A DNA stretch of 44,222 bases from Verrucomicrobiales bacterium (lineage in GTDB: Bacteria > Verrucomicrobiota > Verrucomicrobiia > Verrucomicrobiales > DEV007). The notes below the pieces were generated by a model. The model was not told the origin of the DNA. It worked only from the letters and a program-made list of their open reading frames with translations, and ran no database searches. Location: assembly GCA_029940475.1 (NCBI GenBank), contig JAPYUT010000021.1, forward strand, positions 1 to 44,222. Direction: 5' to 3'. Below are positions 7,935-15,731 of this stretch, one piece after another; position 1 is the first letter of the stretch, and each line of letters starts with the position of its first letter. A program made the position numbers and the translations under genes.

Positions 7935-8753
7935 TCAGCCGACCTGTGCCTTGGCCCGTTGCCAGGCTTTTTCCATTTCCTCAATGCCGGCGGCTGTGGC
8001 ATTCGTGCCTTCCTCTTCGAGCAGATTTTCCAGTTTATCAAAACGCCTGACGAATTTTTCGTTGGCAGCAGCCAGCAACGATTCGGACTCCATGCCAAGC
8101 TTTCGGGTGAGATTGGTCACCGCGAACAGGACGTCGCCCAGTTCCTCCCCGAGAGCGGCATCGTCTTGTTCCGGGGTTCCTTCCCGAAGCACTTCCTCCA
8201 CCTCGTCTAGTTCTTCGCGGATTTTCGGTATCACTGCCTCGGCACTTGGCCAGTCAAAGCCGACCTTCTCTACTTTTTTCTGGATTTTTCCCGCTTTCAT
8301 CAGGGCAGGCATCCCTCCCGGCAACCCGTCAAGCAGTCGTCTGTGCTCATTGCCTTTCTCGGCATTTTTAATTTCCTCCCATTGCTTTAATACCGCTTCG
8401 CTGTCGCCAGCCTGACTGTCACCGAAAACATGCGGATGGCGTCGCACCAGTTTTTCGGAAACATCGTGTGCGACATCCTCAATCACAAACTTGCCGGTTT
8501 CCGATGCGATTTCACACTGCATGACAACCTGCAACAAAAGATCTCCCAGTTCTTCCCTCATGTGCTCAAGATTCCCGCTGCGTATTGCATCAACTGCCTC
8601 ATAGGCTTCCTCGAGGATATTCGGGATAAGGCTTTGCTGAGTTTGTTCAATATCCCACGGGCAGCCACCCGGTGAGCGCAGGATGTGTACAATTTCCCGC
8701 AAGCGGTCAAGGGCCGGCAGGCCCGAATCTGGAGGTGTATGCATCCCGGGCAT
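7935..8753 (-). CDS. mazG: Nucleoside triphosphate pyrophosphohydrolase MazG
   Basis: MazG hydrolyses (d)NTPs to NMPs and pyrophosphate, a house-cleaning and stress-nucleotide function in the cytosol. Two tandem MazG domains are visible. The first has [22 protein letters not shown] and [13 protein letters not shown]; the second has [11 protein letters not shown] and [18 protein letters not shown]. Both show the EExxE...ExxD metal-binding pattern. The start is at the ATG encoding MPGMHTPP (8753) or three codons later (8744); the longer frame would run into the pckG promoter region. It is divergent from pckG with about 80 bases between the starts, and is followed by terC on the same strand. Confidence 0.92.
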   Translation of the reverse strand: MPGMHTPPDSGLPALDRLREIVHILRSPGGCPWDIEQTQQSLIPNILEEAYEAVDAIRSGNLEHMREELGDLLLQVVMQCEIASETGKFVIEDVAHDVSEKLVRRHPHVFGDSQAGDSEAVLKQWEEIKNAEKGNEHRRLLDGLPGGMPALMKAGKIQKKVEKVGFDWPSAEAVIPKIREELDEVEEVLREGTPEQDDAALGEELGDVLFAVTNLTRKLGMESESLLAAANEKFVRRFDKLENLLEEEGTNATAAGIEEMEKAWQRAKAQVG

Positions 8754-8770
8754 ATAGCAGAGCCTGCGGC

Positions 8771-8783
8771 ATATTGCCAATAT
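8771..8783. promoter_or_regulatory. Palindrome in the mazG/pckG divergent intergenic region
   Basis: ATATTG-C-CAATAT is a perfect 6-bp inverted repeat around a single central base, in the 80-base gap between the divergent mazG and pckG starts. Such sites can be operators, but no second copy is visible, so this is only a candidate. Confidence 0.3.
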
Positions 8784-8833
8784 CACTCAGAAAGCTTTTC
8801 CGGATGGGCAATCGGGTGTATCACAGGGAACCT

Positions 8834-10627
8834 ATGGATGCTTCTGATATCGGACATTCCGGCCTTAAGCAATGGGTTGCAGGTATTGCAGCGATTTGTA
8901 AGCCGGATGCGGTCTGTTTCTGTGATGGCTCGGATGCTGAATACCAGCGGTTGTGCACCGAACTGGTGGATACGGGCACTTTCATCAGGTTAAACGATGC
9001 AAAGCGCCCGGGGTCTTTCCTGGCAAGATCCGATCCGGATGATGTTGCCCGTGTTGAGTCGCGCACCTTTATCTGCAGCCGCCGTGAGGTTGACGCCGGA
9101 CCCACTAATAACTGGTGTGATCCGCAGGAAATGCACGCCACCCTGCAGCCTCTGTTTGAGGGCTGTATGCAGGGGCGCACGATGTATGTTATCCCGTTTT
9201 GTATGGGGCCATTGGATTCGCCATTGGCACAGGTTGGAGTGGAAATCACTGATTCCCCTTATGTGGTCGTCAACATGCGCATCATGGCTAGGATTGGCCG
9301 GCAGGTTTGGGATAAGCTGGCAACCTCAGGAAATTTCATTCCCGCTGTTCACAGCGTTGGACATCCGCTTGCAGATGATGAGAAGGATGTCGCATGGCCG
9401 TGCAACAAGACGAAGTATATTGTTCATTTTCCCGAGGAGCGCTCAATTTGGAGTTACGGCAGCGGCTATGGCGGTAATGCCCTGCTGGGCAAGAAATGTC
9501 TGGCGCTGCGTATCGCCAGTGCGATGGCCAGGGAAGGAGGCTGGATGGCAGAACACATGCTGATCCTTGGCTGCCAGTCACCTGATGGTGACAAGACATA
9601 CGTTGCTGCTGCTTTTCCAAGTGCCTGTGGCAAGACCAATTTCTCGATGATGATCCCGCCCGAGCACTACAAGGGCTGGAAAGTCACCACCGTGGGCGAC
9701 GATATCGCCTGGCTGAAGCCGGGAGCCAACGGCAGACTGTATGCGGTGAACCCCGAGGCCGGGTATTTCGGCGTGGCGTCCGGCACTTCAAACAAGTCAA
9801 ACCCGAATGCCATGGCGACATTGTCGCGGAATACGGTCTTTACCAACGTGGCACTTACCGCGGATGGGGATGTCTGGTGGGAGGGGATGAGCGAGGAGCC
9901 CCCTGCGGGGCTGATTGACTGGAAGGGCAGGGAGTGGTCGGCTGATCTCGGGGAACCAGCAGCGCACCCGAATTCGCGATTCACGGCACCGGCTGACCAG
10001 AATCCAGGCATTGACCCGGATTGGCAGAAACCGGAGGGAGTGGCAATTGATGCCATTATTTTTGGTGGTCGTCGCCCGGGAACGATGCCGTTGGTTTATC
10101 AGGCATTTAACTGGACGCACGGTGTATATATCGGCGCGACTGTCGGTTCGGAGACCACTGCCGCCGCAGAAGCAGCCGCGGGCGTTGTCCGGCGTGATCC
10201 GATGGCAATGCTGCCTTTCTGTGGCTACAACATGGGTGATTACTTTCAGCACTGGATTGAGATGCGCCGGCATATCCGATATCTACCGCGTATTTTTCAC
10301 GTAAATTGGTTCCGCAAGGATGAGGACGGCAACTTTCTCTGGCCCGGGTTTGGCGAGAACATGCGTGTTCTGGAATGGATCATTGAACGTTGCCGGGGAC
10401 GCATTCCGGGGCATGAGACCCAGATTGGCTGGATTCCGCATTGGAAGGATTTTAACACTGAGGGGCTTCAGGGATTTACCCGGGAGCGGTTCAACCTGGT
10501 AATGAAGATTGATCCGGAGGAATGGAAACATGAGATTTTCTCGCAGGGGGAATTGTATCTCAAGCTTCACGATCATCTGCCCAAGGAACTTGTTTTCCAG
10601 CGTGAATTACTCGCCTGCCGACTTTAG
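8834..10627 (+). CDS. pckG: Phosphoenolpyruvate carboxykinase (GTP)
   Basis: This gluconeogenic enzyme converts oxaloacetate and GTP to PEP, CO2 and GDP in the cytosol. The 597-residue length fits the GTP class (about 600) and not the ATP class (about 530). [13 protein letters not shown] at about residues 258-270 is the kinase P-loop with the hyper-reactive Cys of the GTP enzymes. [23 protein letters not shown] follows with metal-binding residues. [18 protein letters not shown] and [13 protein letters not shown] are family blocks. An upstream in-frame extension would overlap mazG. ATG 8834, with AGGGAA just before it, gives the usual N-terminus. It is divergent from mazG and next to a yebC-family gene. 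Confidence 0.95.
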   Translation: MDASDIGHSGLKQWVAGIAAICKPDAVCFCDGSDAEYQRLCTELVDTGTFIRLNDAKRPGSFLARSDPDDVARVESRTFICSRREVDAGPTNNWCDPQEMHATLQPLFEGCMQGRTMYVIPFCMGPLDSPLAQVGVEITDSPYVVVNMRIMARIGRQVWDKLATSGNFIPAVHSVGHPLADDEKDVAWPCNKTKYIVHFPEERSIWSYGSGYGGNALLGKKCLALRIASAMAREGGWMAEHMLILGCQSPDGDKTYVAAAFPSACGKTNFSMMIPPEHYKGWKVTTVGDDIAWLKPGANGRLYAVNPEAGYFGVASGTSNKSNPNAMATLSRNTVFTNVALTADGDVWWEGMSEEPPAGLIDWKGREWSADLGEPAAHPNSRFTAPADQNPGIDPDWQKPEGVAIDAIIFGGRRPGTMPLVYQAFNWTHGVYIGATVGSETTAAAEAAAGVVRRDPMAMLPFCGYNMGDYFQHWIEMRRHIRYLPRIFHVNWFRKDEDGNFLWPGFGENMRVLEWIIERCRGRIPGHETQIGWIPHWKDFNTEGLQGFTRERFNLVMKIDPEEWKHEIFSQGELYLKLHDHLPKELVFQRELLACRL

Positions 10628-10716
10628 CAGGAACTATTGGACAAGGTCCGCTGCGGTTACTTTTAAGCGGGCTTCGAGCTTGCGGAGGCGGTAAATGTGA
10701 CCACCTTTGCCAGAGC

Positions 10717-11427
10717 ATGGGAAGAGCATTTGAATACCGCCGGGCTGCCAAGGAAAAACGCTGGGACAAGATGTCCAAGGTTTTTCCAAAGCTGGCAAAA
10801 TCAATTACCATGGCAGCCAAGGCCGGCGGCGCTGATCCAGAGATGAACAGCTCACTGCGCACCGCGATTTCCAACGCCAAGGCAGAGAATATGCCGAAGG
10901 ATAATATTGAGAAGGCGGTAAAGCGCGCTTCGGGCAAGGATGCCGCCACTTTTTCCGAGGTCAATTACGAGGGTAAGGGCCCACACGGTTCACTCATCTT
11001 CGTGGAAACTGCCACCGACAATACCAACCGGACCGTGGCGAACCTTAAACTCGCCTTCAACAAGAACGGTGGGGAACTGGTTCAGACCGGGTCGCTGGAA
11101 TTCATGTTTTCACGCAAGGCGGTTGTTCAATTTGATAAGCAGGAATCAATGGATATGGATGAAATCGAGCTTGAGCTTATCGATCACGGGCTTGAGGAGC
11201 TTGCCGTTAACGGCGACACCATTTATCTGCAGGGAGATTTTACTGCATTCGGGACCCTTACCTCGGCAGTGGAAAAACTGGGCATCCAGAGTGCCAGGGC
11301 AAACCTTCAGCGTATCCCGACATCACCCGCTGAACTCAGTGAGGATCAGATCGAGGAGGTGGAAAAGTTGATCGACAAGCTTGAGGACGATGAGGATGTG
11401 CAGGCGGTCTTCACCAACGTTGCCTGA
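10717..11427 (+). CDS. YebC/PmpR/TACO1-family protein
   Basis: A cytosolic protein of 236 residues. Members of the family have been described as transcriptional regulators and, more recently, as translation factors that relieve ribosome stalling (TACO1 in mitochondria). [45 protein letters not shown] and [17 protein letters not shown] are the characteristic blocks, with an acidic C-terminal domain. The N-terminus is [16 protein letters not shown], not the common MAGHSKWxNIKHRK. The MGRAFE(F/Y)R form resembles that of Bacteroidetes homologues as I recall them. No strong Shine-Dalgarno is seen upstream. It lies 90 bases after pckG on the same strand. Confidence 0.9.
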   Translation: MGRAFEYRRAAKEKRWDKMSKVFPKLAKSITMAAKAGGADPEMNSSLRTAISNAKAENMPKDNIEKAVKRASGKDAATFSEVNYEGKGPHGSLIFVETATDNTNRTVANLKLAFNKNGGELVQTGSLEFMFSRKAVVQFDKQESMDMDEIELELIDHGLEELAVNGDTIYLQGDFTAFGTLTSAVEKLGIQSARANLQRIPTSPAELSEDQIEEVEKLIDKLEDDEDVQAVFTNVA

Positions 11428-11494
11428 TTCTTGTGTTGCCGCAGCCTTTGCTGAAGAATCGTGGGAAAGGCGCTGGCCGGGCCGGATTAAAGGG

Positions 11495-11941
11495 TCAGTC
11501 CTCGATGATTTCCGCCTCGATTACCGAGTCGGCATCCACTTCATCGTCACGCTGCCCGTTTGCCGGGTTGCCGACAAACTGCACACGCTTGTTGAATGAC
11601 TTGGCAAGACGTTTACGAAGCTTTGCGCGTAATGATGGAAACAGCAGGGTGAAGCCAAGGGCATCGGTCAGCAATCCCGGGGTTATCAGCAGCACGCCCG
11701 CAATGATGATCATCATGCCATCAAGCACTTCCTGATGGGGCATTCGCCCCTCGTTCATGGCTGTACGTGCGCGTTGCATGTTATGCGCACCCTGGGCTCT
11801 TGTTAACCTGGCGCCAATGATGGCGGTGATGATGATGATCCCGAGTGTGGGCAGCGGGCCGATGCGTGCACCCACTTGAAATAACAGGATGAGTTCAATA
11901 ACAGGAACAATAATGAAGAGGATCAGCAATTGCGGGAACAT
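11495..11941 (-). CDS. fxsA: FxsA family membrane protein
   Basis: An inner-membrane protein of about 148 residues. In E. coli, FxsA suppresses phage T7 exclusion by the F plasmid; its native role is unclear. N-terminal helices (LLILFIIVPVIELILLFQVG and LGIIIITAIIGARLTR) are followed by EGRMPHQEVLDGMMIIIAGVLLITPGLLTDALGF, which contains the conserved GxLLxxPGxxTD motif. The C-terminus is hydrophilic and acidic. ATG 11941 gives the family-typical start; a TTG at 11959, six codons earlier, is 5 bases from the sulfatase stop. The short spacing implies an operon with the upstream sulfatase, though no functional link is known. Confidence 0.87.
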   Translation of the reverse strand: MFPQLLILFIIVPVIELILLFQVGARIGPLPTLGIIIITAIIGARLTRAQGAHNMQRARTAMNEGRMPHQEVLDGMMIIIAGVLLITPGLLTDALGFTLLFPSLRAKLRKRLAKSFNKRVQFVGNPANGQRDDEVDADSVIEAEIIED

Positions 11942-11963
11942 TGGGTTTCTTTCGACCAATAAT

Positions 11964-13319
11964 CTATCGTGAAGCTTGCGTCATTAATAGATTCAGTTCA
12001 GCGACGATATCGGGTTTGTCTCCCGCGAGGTTGCTTGTTTCGCCAATGTCAGTGCGCAGATCGTAGAGTTCAGGAGGGGTTTGCGGAGCATTGAGCACGA
12101 ATTTCCAGTGTGCCCGGCGCAGGGCCTGTTTTTTACCGTATTTCCAGAATAGATAAGGATGGGAGACCTGTTCTGATGCCCGGCCCAGCAGGGTGGGGGC
12201 AAAGGACAGCCCGTCAGTGTCTTCCGGCTTGCCGATACCGGCCAACTCGCAGGCGGTTGGCAACCAGTCCCAGAAAGCCAGCGGCTCGGCACAACTGCTC
12301 CCGGCATCGATGCGTCCCGGCCAGAATGCGATTGTTGGCACGCGGATACCACCCTCGTAAAGGTCGCGCTTGTAGCCCCTCAGCGGTCCGTTTGAATTAA
12401 AGGTTTCATGCTTATGCCCGCCCTCAGAGTGAGGTCCATTATCGGAGGTGAAGAATACCAGGGTGTCTTTCTCAAGCTGCAGTTCTTTGAGCAGCACGAT
12501 GAGTTTCCCGACATCGCTGTCCATGCGGGTGATCATTGCTGCAGCACCTTTCTTGGTGCTTGGCCAATCCCTGGAAGCGTAAATTCCATAGTCCGGGATT
12601 TCCATGCCGTCGCCGGTGGCGCGCCCGCCCTCGTTGTTGGCATGGGGGATGGTCCAGTGGATGTGCAGCAGGAAAGGCTGCGACTTGTTTTTACGGACAA
12701 AGTTAAGAGCCTCAGCGGTAATGAGGTCGTGGGAGTAAGTGCTGCGTATTTTTGCAACCCGCCCGCGATCCTTCGGGTTGCCGCTAAGCACATTTCCCGT
12801 GAGTGGGATTTTTTCCGTGTTGCGCCATAAATGGGTGGGGTAGTAATTATGGGCTTGCCCCTGATCCAGATAGCCAAACCAGAAGTCAAAGCCGTTTTCA
12901 TTCGGATGACCACTGGTGCCGGTGCCACCCATTGCCCACTTGCCAACCCCGCCGGTGGCATAGCCCTTTTCCTTGAGTAATTCCGCGACAGTGATGTCTT
13001 CAGGTTTGAAATGATATTGGGCATTGGATGAGATCGGCGTGTGTCCCATGTGCTTGCCCGTCCAGAGGGCGAGTCGCGAAGGTCGACACACTGTATTGCC
13101 CGCGTAGTAGCTTGTGAATTTCATCCCGTCCTTGGCAAGCTTGTCGAGGTGCGGGGTCTTGATTGTCTTTTGCCCGAAGCATCCAAGGTCACCGTAACCG
13201 AGGTCATCCGCCATGATATAGACCAGGTTTGGTGGACGGGATTCCTTAGCTGCCGCGTTGTCACCGCATAATACCAGGAGTAGACAGGTTGCGATTGCCG
13301 GAGTGAATGGGATGTGCAT
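11964..13319 (-). CDS. Secreted arylsulfatase-family enzyme (formylglycine type)
   Basis: A 451-residue S1-type sulfatase with an N-terminal signal peptide (about residues 1-24). It is expected to remove sulfate esters from carbohydrates outside the cytosol, commonly algal polysaccharides or sulfated glycans in this phylum. NLVYIMADDLGYGDLGCFG holds the metal-binding DD pair at 38-39. NTVCRPSRLALWTGKH holds the CxPSR motif (Cys78-Arg82), in which Cys is oxidised to formylglycine. FFTSDNGPHSEGGH supplies the late metal-binding Asp-Asn. No maturase gene is in the window. The enzyme is transcribed before fxsA. The specific substrate cannot be assigned. Confidence 0.9.
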   Translation of the reverse strand: MHIPFTPAIATCLLLVLCGDNAAAKESRPPNLVYIMADDLGYGDLGCFGQKTIKTPHLDKLAKDGMKFTSYYAGNTVCRPSRLALWTGKHMGHTPISSNAQYHFKPEDITVAELLKEKGYATGGVGKWAMGGTGTSGHPNENGFDFWFGYLDQGQAHNYYPTHLWRNTEKIPLTGNVLSGNPKDRGRVAKIRSTYSHDLITAEALNFVRKNKSQPFLLHIHWTIPHANNEGGRATGDGMEIPDYGIYASRDWPSTKKGAAAMITRMDSDVGKLIVLLKELQLEKDTLVFFTSDNGPHSEGGHKHETFNSNGPLRGYKRDLYEGGIRVPTIAFWPGRIDAGSSCAEPLAFWDWLPTACELAGIGKPEDTDGLSFAPTLLGRASEQVSHPYLFWKYGKKQALRRAHWKFVLNAPQTPPELYDLRTDIGETSNLAGDKPDIVAELNLLMTQASR

Positions 13320-13524
13320 GGGTTGGGGTCTTATGGAACAGGGAAAACAGTGTAGCGAAGTTGTTACGCCTCATGTAATGAAGCCAGAGCGGTTCTAATG
13401 CAAGTTTTCAGTATGCAAACTGCAGAAAAGGATAACATGGGTAATGTATCTTGGAAGCCAGTGGATTTTCCTGATTTCTGCGAGGTCGCACTGATGTGGA
13501 AGCAACTAGATTTTTAAAGAGATT

Positions 13525-14208
13525 ATGAGGCCGACAACCAAGATTGCCGAGACTGCCACCCCGGACGGAACAACGTTCCGGTTGTATGCGCATGATGGCG
13601 AGTTTTATCTTTATATGGAGGATCGTCAGGTGATGAGCACGACCCTGACGCATTCCGAGTTGTTACTCGCTGATATAGGCTGTGATTTTCGCGACAAGAT
13701 AAAAAGCCCGAGGATACTGATTGGCGGACTGGGACTGGGGTACAGCCTGAGGCGCTGCCTGGAGCTTACAGGCAGTGGGTCAATAATCGAGGTTGCCGAG
13801 TTGTTGCCTGAGATTGTGCGATGGAACCGTGAATGCCTTGACGGGCTGAATGATGAACTGCTTAATGACCCGCGAACACGGATCGTGGAAGGCGACGTTT
13901 ATTCCTGTATTCGCGACGCGGCTGAAAAATCATCGTGTTACGATGCTATCCTGCTTGATGTTGACGATGGGCCATCATCGTTGATTCAGTCGCAGAATGT
14001 TCAGATTTATCGTCATGAGGGCTTGTTGGAAATCAAGCGTGCCCTGAATCCCGGTGGCAGGGCAGCGTTCTGGACGGCAACCACTGAGCCGGGTTTGCTG
14101 CGGGATTTGCGCCGTGCCGGGTTTCGAACCGAGGAGATTGAAGTGGCCAAACACCCGAACGCAAAGCGCAAAAATCACTGCATTTATCTTGCCGAGAGAC
14201 GCGATTGA
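13525..14208 (+). CDS. Spermidine-synthase-like class I methyltransferase fold protein
   Basis: A cytosolic protein of 227 residues with a Rossmann-like fold. ILIGGLGLGYSLRRCLE is the glycine-rich nucleotide loop, SIIEVAELLPEIVRWNRE carries the following acidic strand, and DAILLDVDDGPSSLIQ is the late DxDxG-type strand, as in SpeE-like proteins. The polyamine-synthase gatekeeper residues are not evident. It may therefore be one of the many SpeE-related proteins of unknown substrate and not an aminopropyltransferase. It is divergent from the sulfatase (about 205 bases between starts) and precedes the SGNH-DUF1080 gene by 80 bases. Confidence 0.7.
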   Translation: MRPTTKIAETATPDGTTFRLYAHDGEFYLYMEDRQVMSTTLTHSELLLADIGCDFRDKIKSPRILIGGLGLGYSLRRCLELTGSGSIIEVAELLPEIVRWNRECLDGLNDELLNDPRTRIVEGDVYSCIRDAAEKSSCYDAILLDVDDGPSSLIQSQNVQIYRHEGLLEIKRALNPGGRAAFWTATTEPGLLRDLRRAGFRTEEIEVAKHPNAKRKNHCIYLAERRD

Positions 14209-14288
14209 AATCTTCAAGGGCGGGATACCGTGTAGTGAGCAGCCCAGTTGCTTGCTATCGTCTCAGATTTCCCCGAGAATCGCCTGCC

Positions 14289-15578
14289 ATGAGACAAGCT
14301 ATTATATTTCTATTCTTTGCCGCAGTTTTCTGTGGCGTGGCTTCACATGCCCATGCTGAGGAAGCCCGGGATTTTAAGAACTCACTTGGAATTCCGGCGA
14401 CTGATGAGGGCCTGCCGGGAGCGGGCCCGATTCGCCGGTATGCATGGTTTACCAACCTGTGGAACAGGAAGAGGCAGGCATGGGCGAAGAGCGTGGAGCA
14501 GGACCAGGGAGCCCTGGTGTTCCTTGGTGATTCAATTACCCAGGGGTGGGGTGATGATATGGGCGGGAAGTTTGGCGGGGTCAAGGTGGCTAACCGGGGG
14601 ATTAGTGGAGATACAACCCGCGGGATGCTCTTGCGCCTTGGAAGAGATGTGATTGCCCTTAAGCCTGCCGGGGTTGTCCTGCTGCTGGGCACAAATGACC
14701 TTGAGGAAGGCGCCGAGCCGGAGACGATTGCCGGCAACCTGGGCCTTATCATTGCCGGGCTGAAGGCCTCTAATCCAGAAATGCCGATCGTGCTGTGCAA
14801 TGTGTTCCCCAGTTCCGCCGGCAAGAGGCGTCCTGCGGATAAAATCAAAAAGATCAACAGGCTTTACGCGTCTGCCGTCAAGGGGGACTCGCAGGTGACG
14901 CTGATCGACACCTGGTCAATGTTTGCGGATCCTGCAGGTGACGCAAAAAAGGAGGAGTTTCCCGATCTTCTCCACCCCAATGCAACCGGCTATGAGAAAT
15001 GGGCGGCGACATTACGGCCGGTCCTGGAAACACTGGATTTATTGCAGAGCAAAGTGGATGACTTTGTATTGGAGCCCGGGTTCAAGAGCCTGTTTAACGG
15101 CCGGGACTTGAGTGGCTGGGGATACCGGAACAAGAGGTTGGAGAAAACCGGGAATTTTGACGGCAAAAAAACCAGTAGTGAGGAACGTTACCTGGCGAAG
15201 AGCGGGCGCTTGATTGTCACGGTGCCGCCGGAAGGCAGGGCGCTTGCGCAACTCTGGACCACTGAGGAGTTTGGCGGCGATTTTGTGCTGAGGCTTGAAT
15301 TTCGTGCTACGGCTAATGCCGATAGCGGCGTGTTTATTCGCAAGCCACAGTTGCAATGCCGGGATTACCTGGTGGCAGGTCCCTATAAGGCCCTGAGCAA
15401 GTACAGGCCCCAGGACTGGAATCAGATTGAAGTCAGAGTTAAGGGCGGAGTTGCCTATTGCACCTGTAATGGTGAGGTGCTTGAGAAAGCAATGAAAGTC
15501 CCGTTGTCAGGGCCTATCGGGCTGGAGGGTGATCGCGGCCAGATGGAATATCGCCGAATACGCTTAAAGAAACTTTAA
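14289..15578 (+). CDS. Secreted SGNH hydrolase fused to a DUF1080 (3-keto-disaccharide hydrolase-like) domain
   Basis: The signal peptide (MRQAIIFLFFAAVFCGVASHAHA) is followed by a GDSL/SGNH esterase domain. VFLGDSITQGW holds the nucleophile Ser, NRGISGDT and LLLGTNDLEE follow, and DLLHPNATGYEKW supplies the Asp-His pair. From about residue 255 a DUF1080 region begins (FKSLFNGRDLSGW), with a jelly-roll layout including SGVFIRKPQ, and ends near the C-terminus. DUF1080 proteins in planctomycetes and verrucomicrobia are often called 3-keto-disaccharide hydrolases. The combination suggests removal of acyl groups from and cleavage of an oligosaccharide at the envelope. ATG 14289 is preferred because it starts the signal peptide; the longer TTG frame at 14205 lacks support. 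Confidence 0.85.
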   Translation: MRQAIIFLFFAAVFCGVASHAHAEEARDFKNSLGIPATDEGLPGAGPIRRYAWFTNLWNRKRQAWAKSVEQDQGALVFLGDSITQGWGDDMGGKFGGVKVANRGISGDTTRGMLLRLGRDVIALKPAGVVLLLGTNDLEEGAEPETIAGNLGLIIAGLKASNPEMPIVLCNVFPSSAGKRRPADKIKKINRLYASAVKGDSQVTLIDTWSMFADPAGDAKKEEFPDLLHPNATGYEKWAATLRPVLETLDLLQSKVDDFVLEPGFKSLFNGRDLSGWGYRNKRLEKTGNFDGKKTSSEERYLAKSGRLIVTVPPEGRALAQLWTTEEFGGDFVLRLEFRATANADSGVFIRKPQLQCRDYLVAGPYKALSKYRPQDWNQIEVRVKGGVAYCTCNGEVLEKAMKVPLSGPIGLEGDRGQMEYRRIRLKKL

Positions 15579-15731
15579 GCAGGTTGCCGGAGGTGATGAT
15601 TGCGCGTGATTACCGGTTGCCATGGCATAATACAGCGGATTGCAGATTATTGATGGGGATTGGCGATGGTGAAACCTTGAAGTCACAGATCGCAGGCGGG
15701 AAGCGGGTTTTTCTGATAATGTGGTAATCCC

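Noticed and set aside
7412..8050. Long plus-strand frame (His/Gln rich) across terC and mazG
   Set aside because: Antisense to two well-supported genes; His/Gln bias is the reverse complement of hydrophobic codons in TerC.
8672..8833. In-frame upstream extension of PEP carboxykinase (54 residues)
   Set aside because: It overlaps the divergent mazG start and has no family similarity; ATG 8834 has a Shine-Dalgarno-like AGGGAA and gives the normal length.
12408..12830. Plus-strand frame across the sulfatase gene
   Set aside because: Antisense shadow of the sulfatase; no family features and no independent start signal.
13320..13524. A small gene or RNA in the gap between sulfatase and SpeE-like genes
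   Set aside because: Only a shadow frame on the minus strand was seen; no start signal or family match, and the divergent layout explains the gap as promoter sequence.
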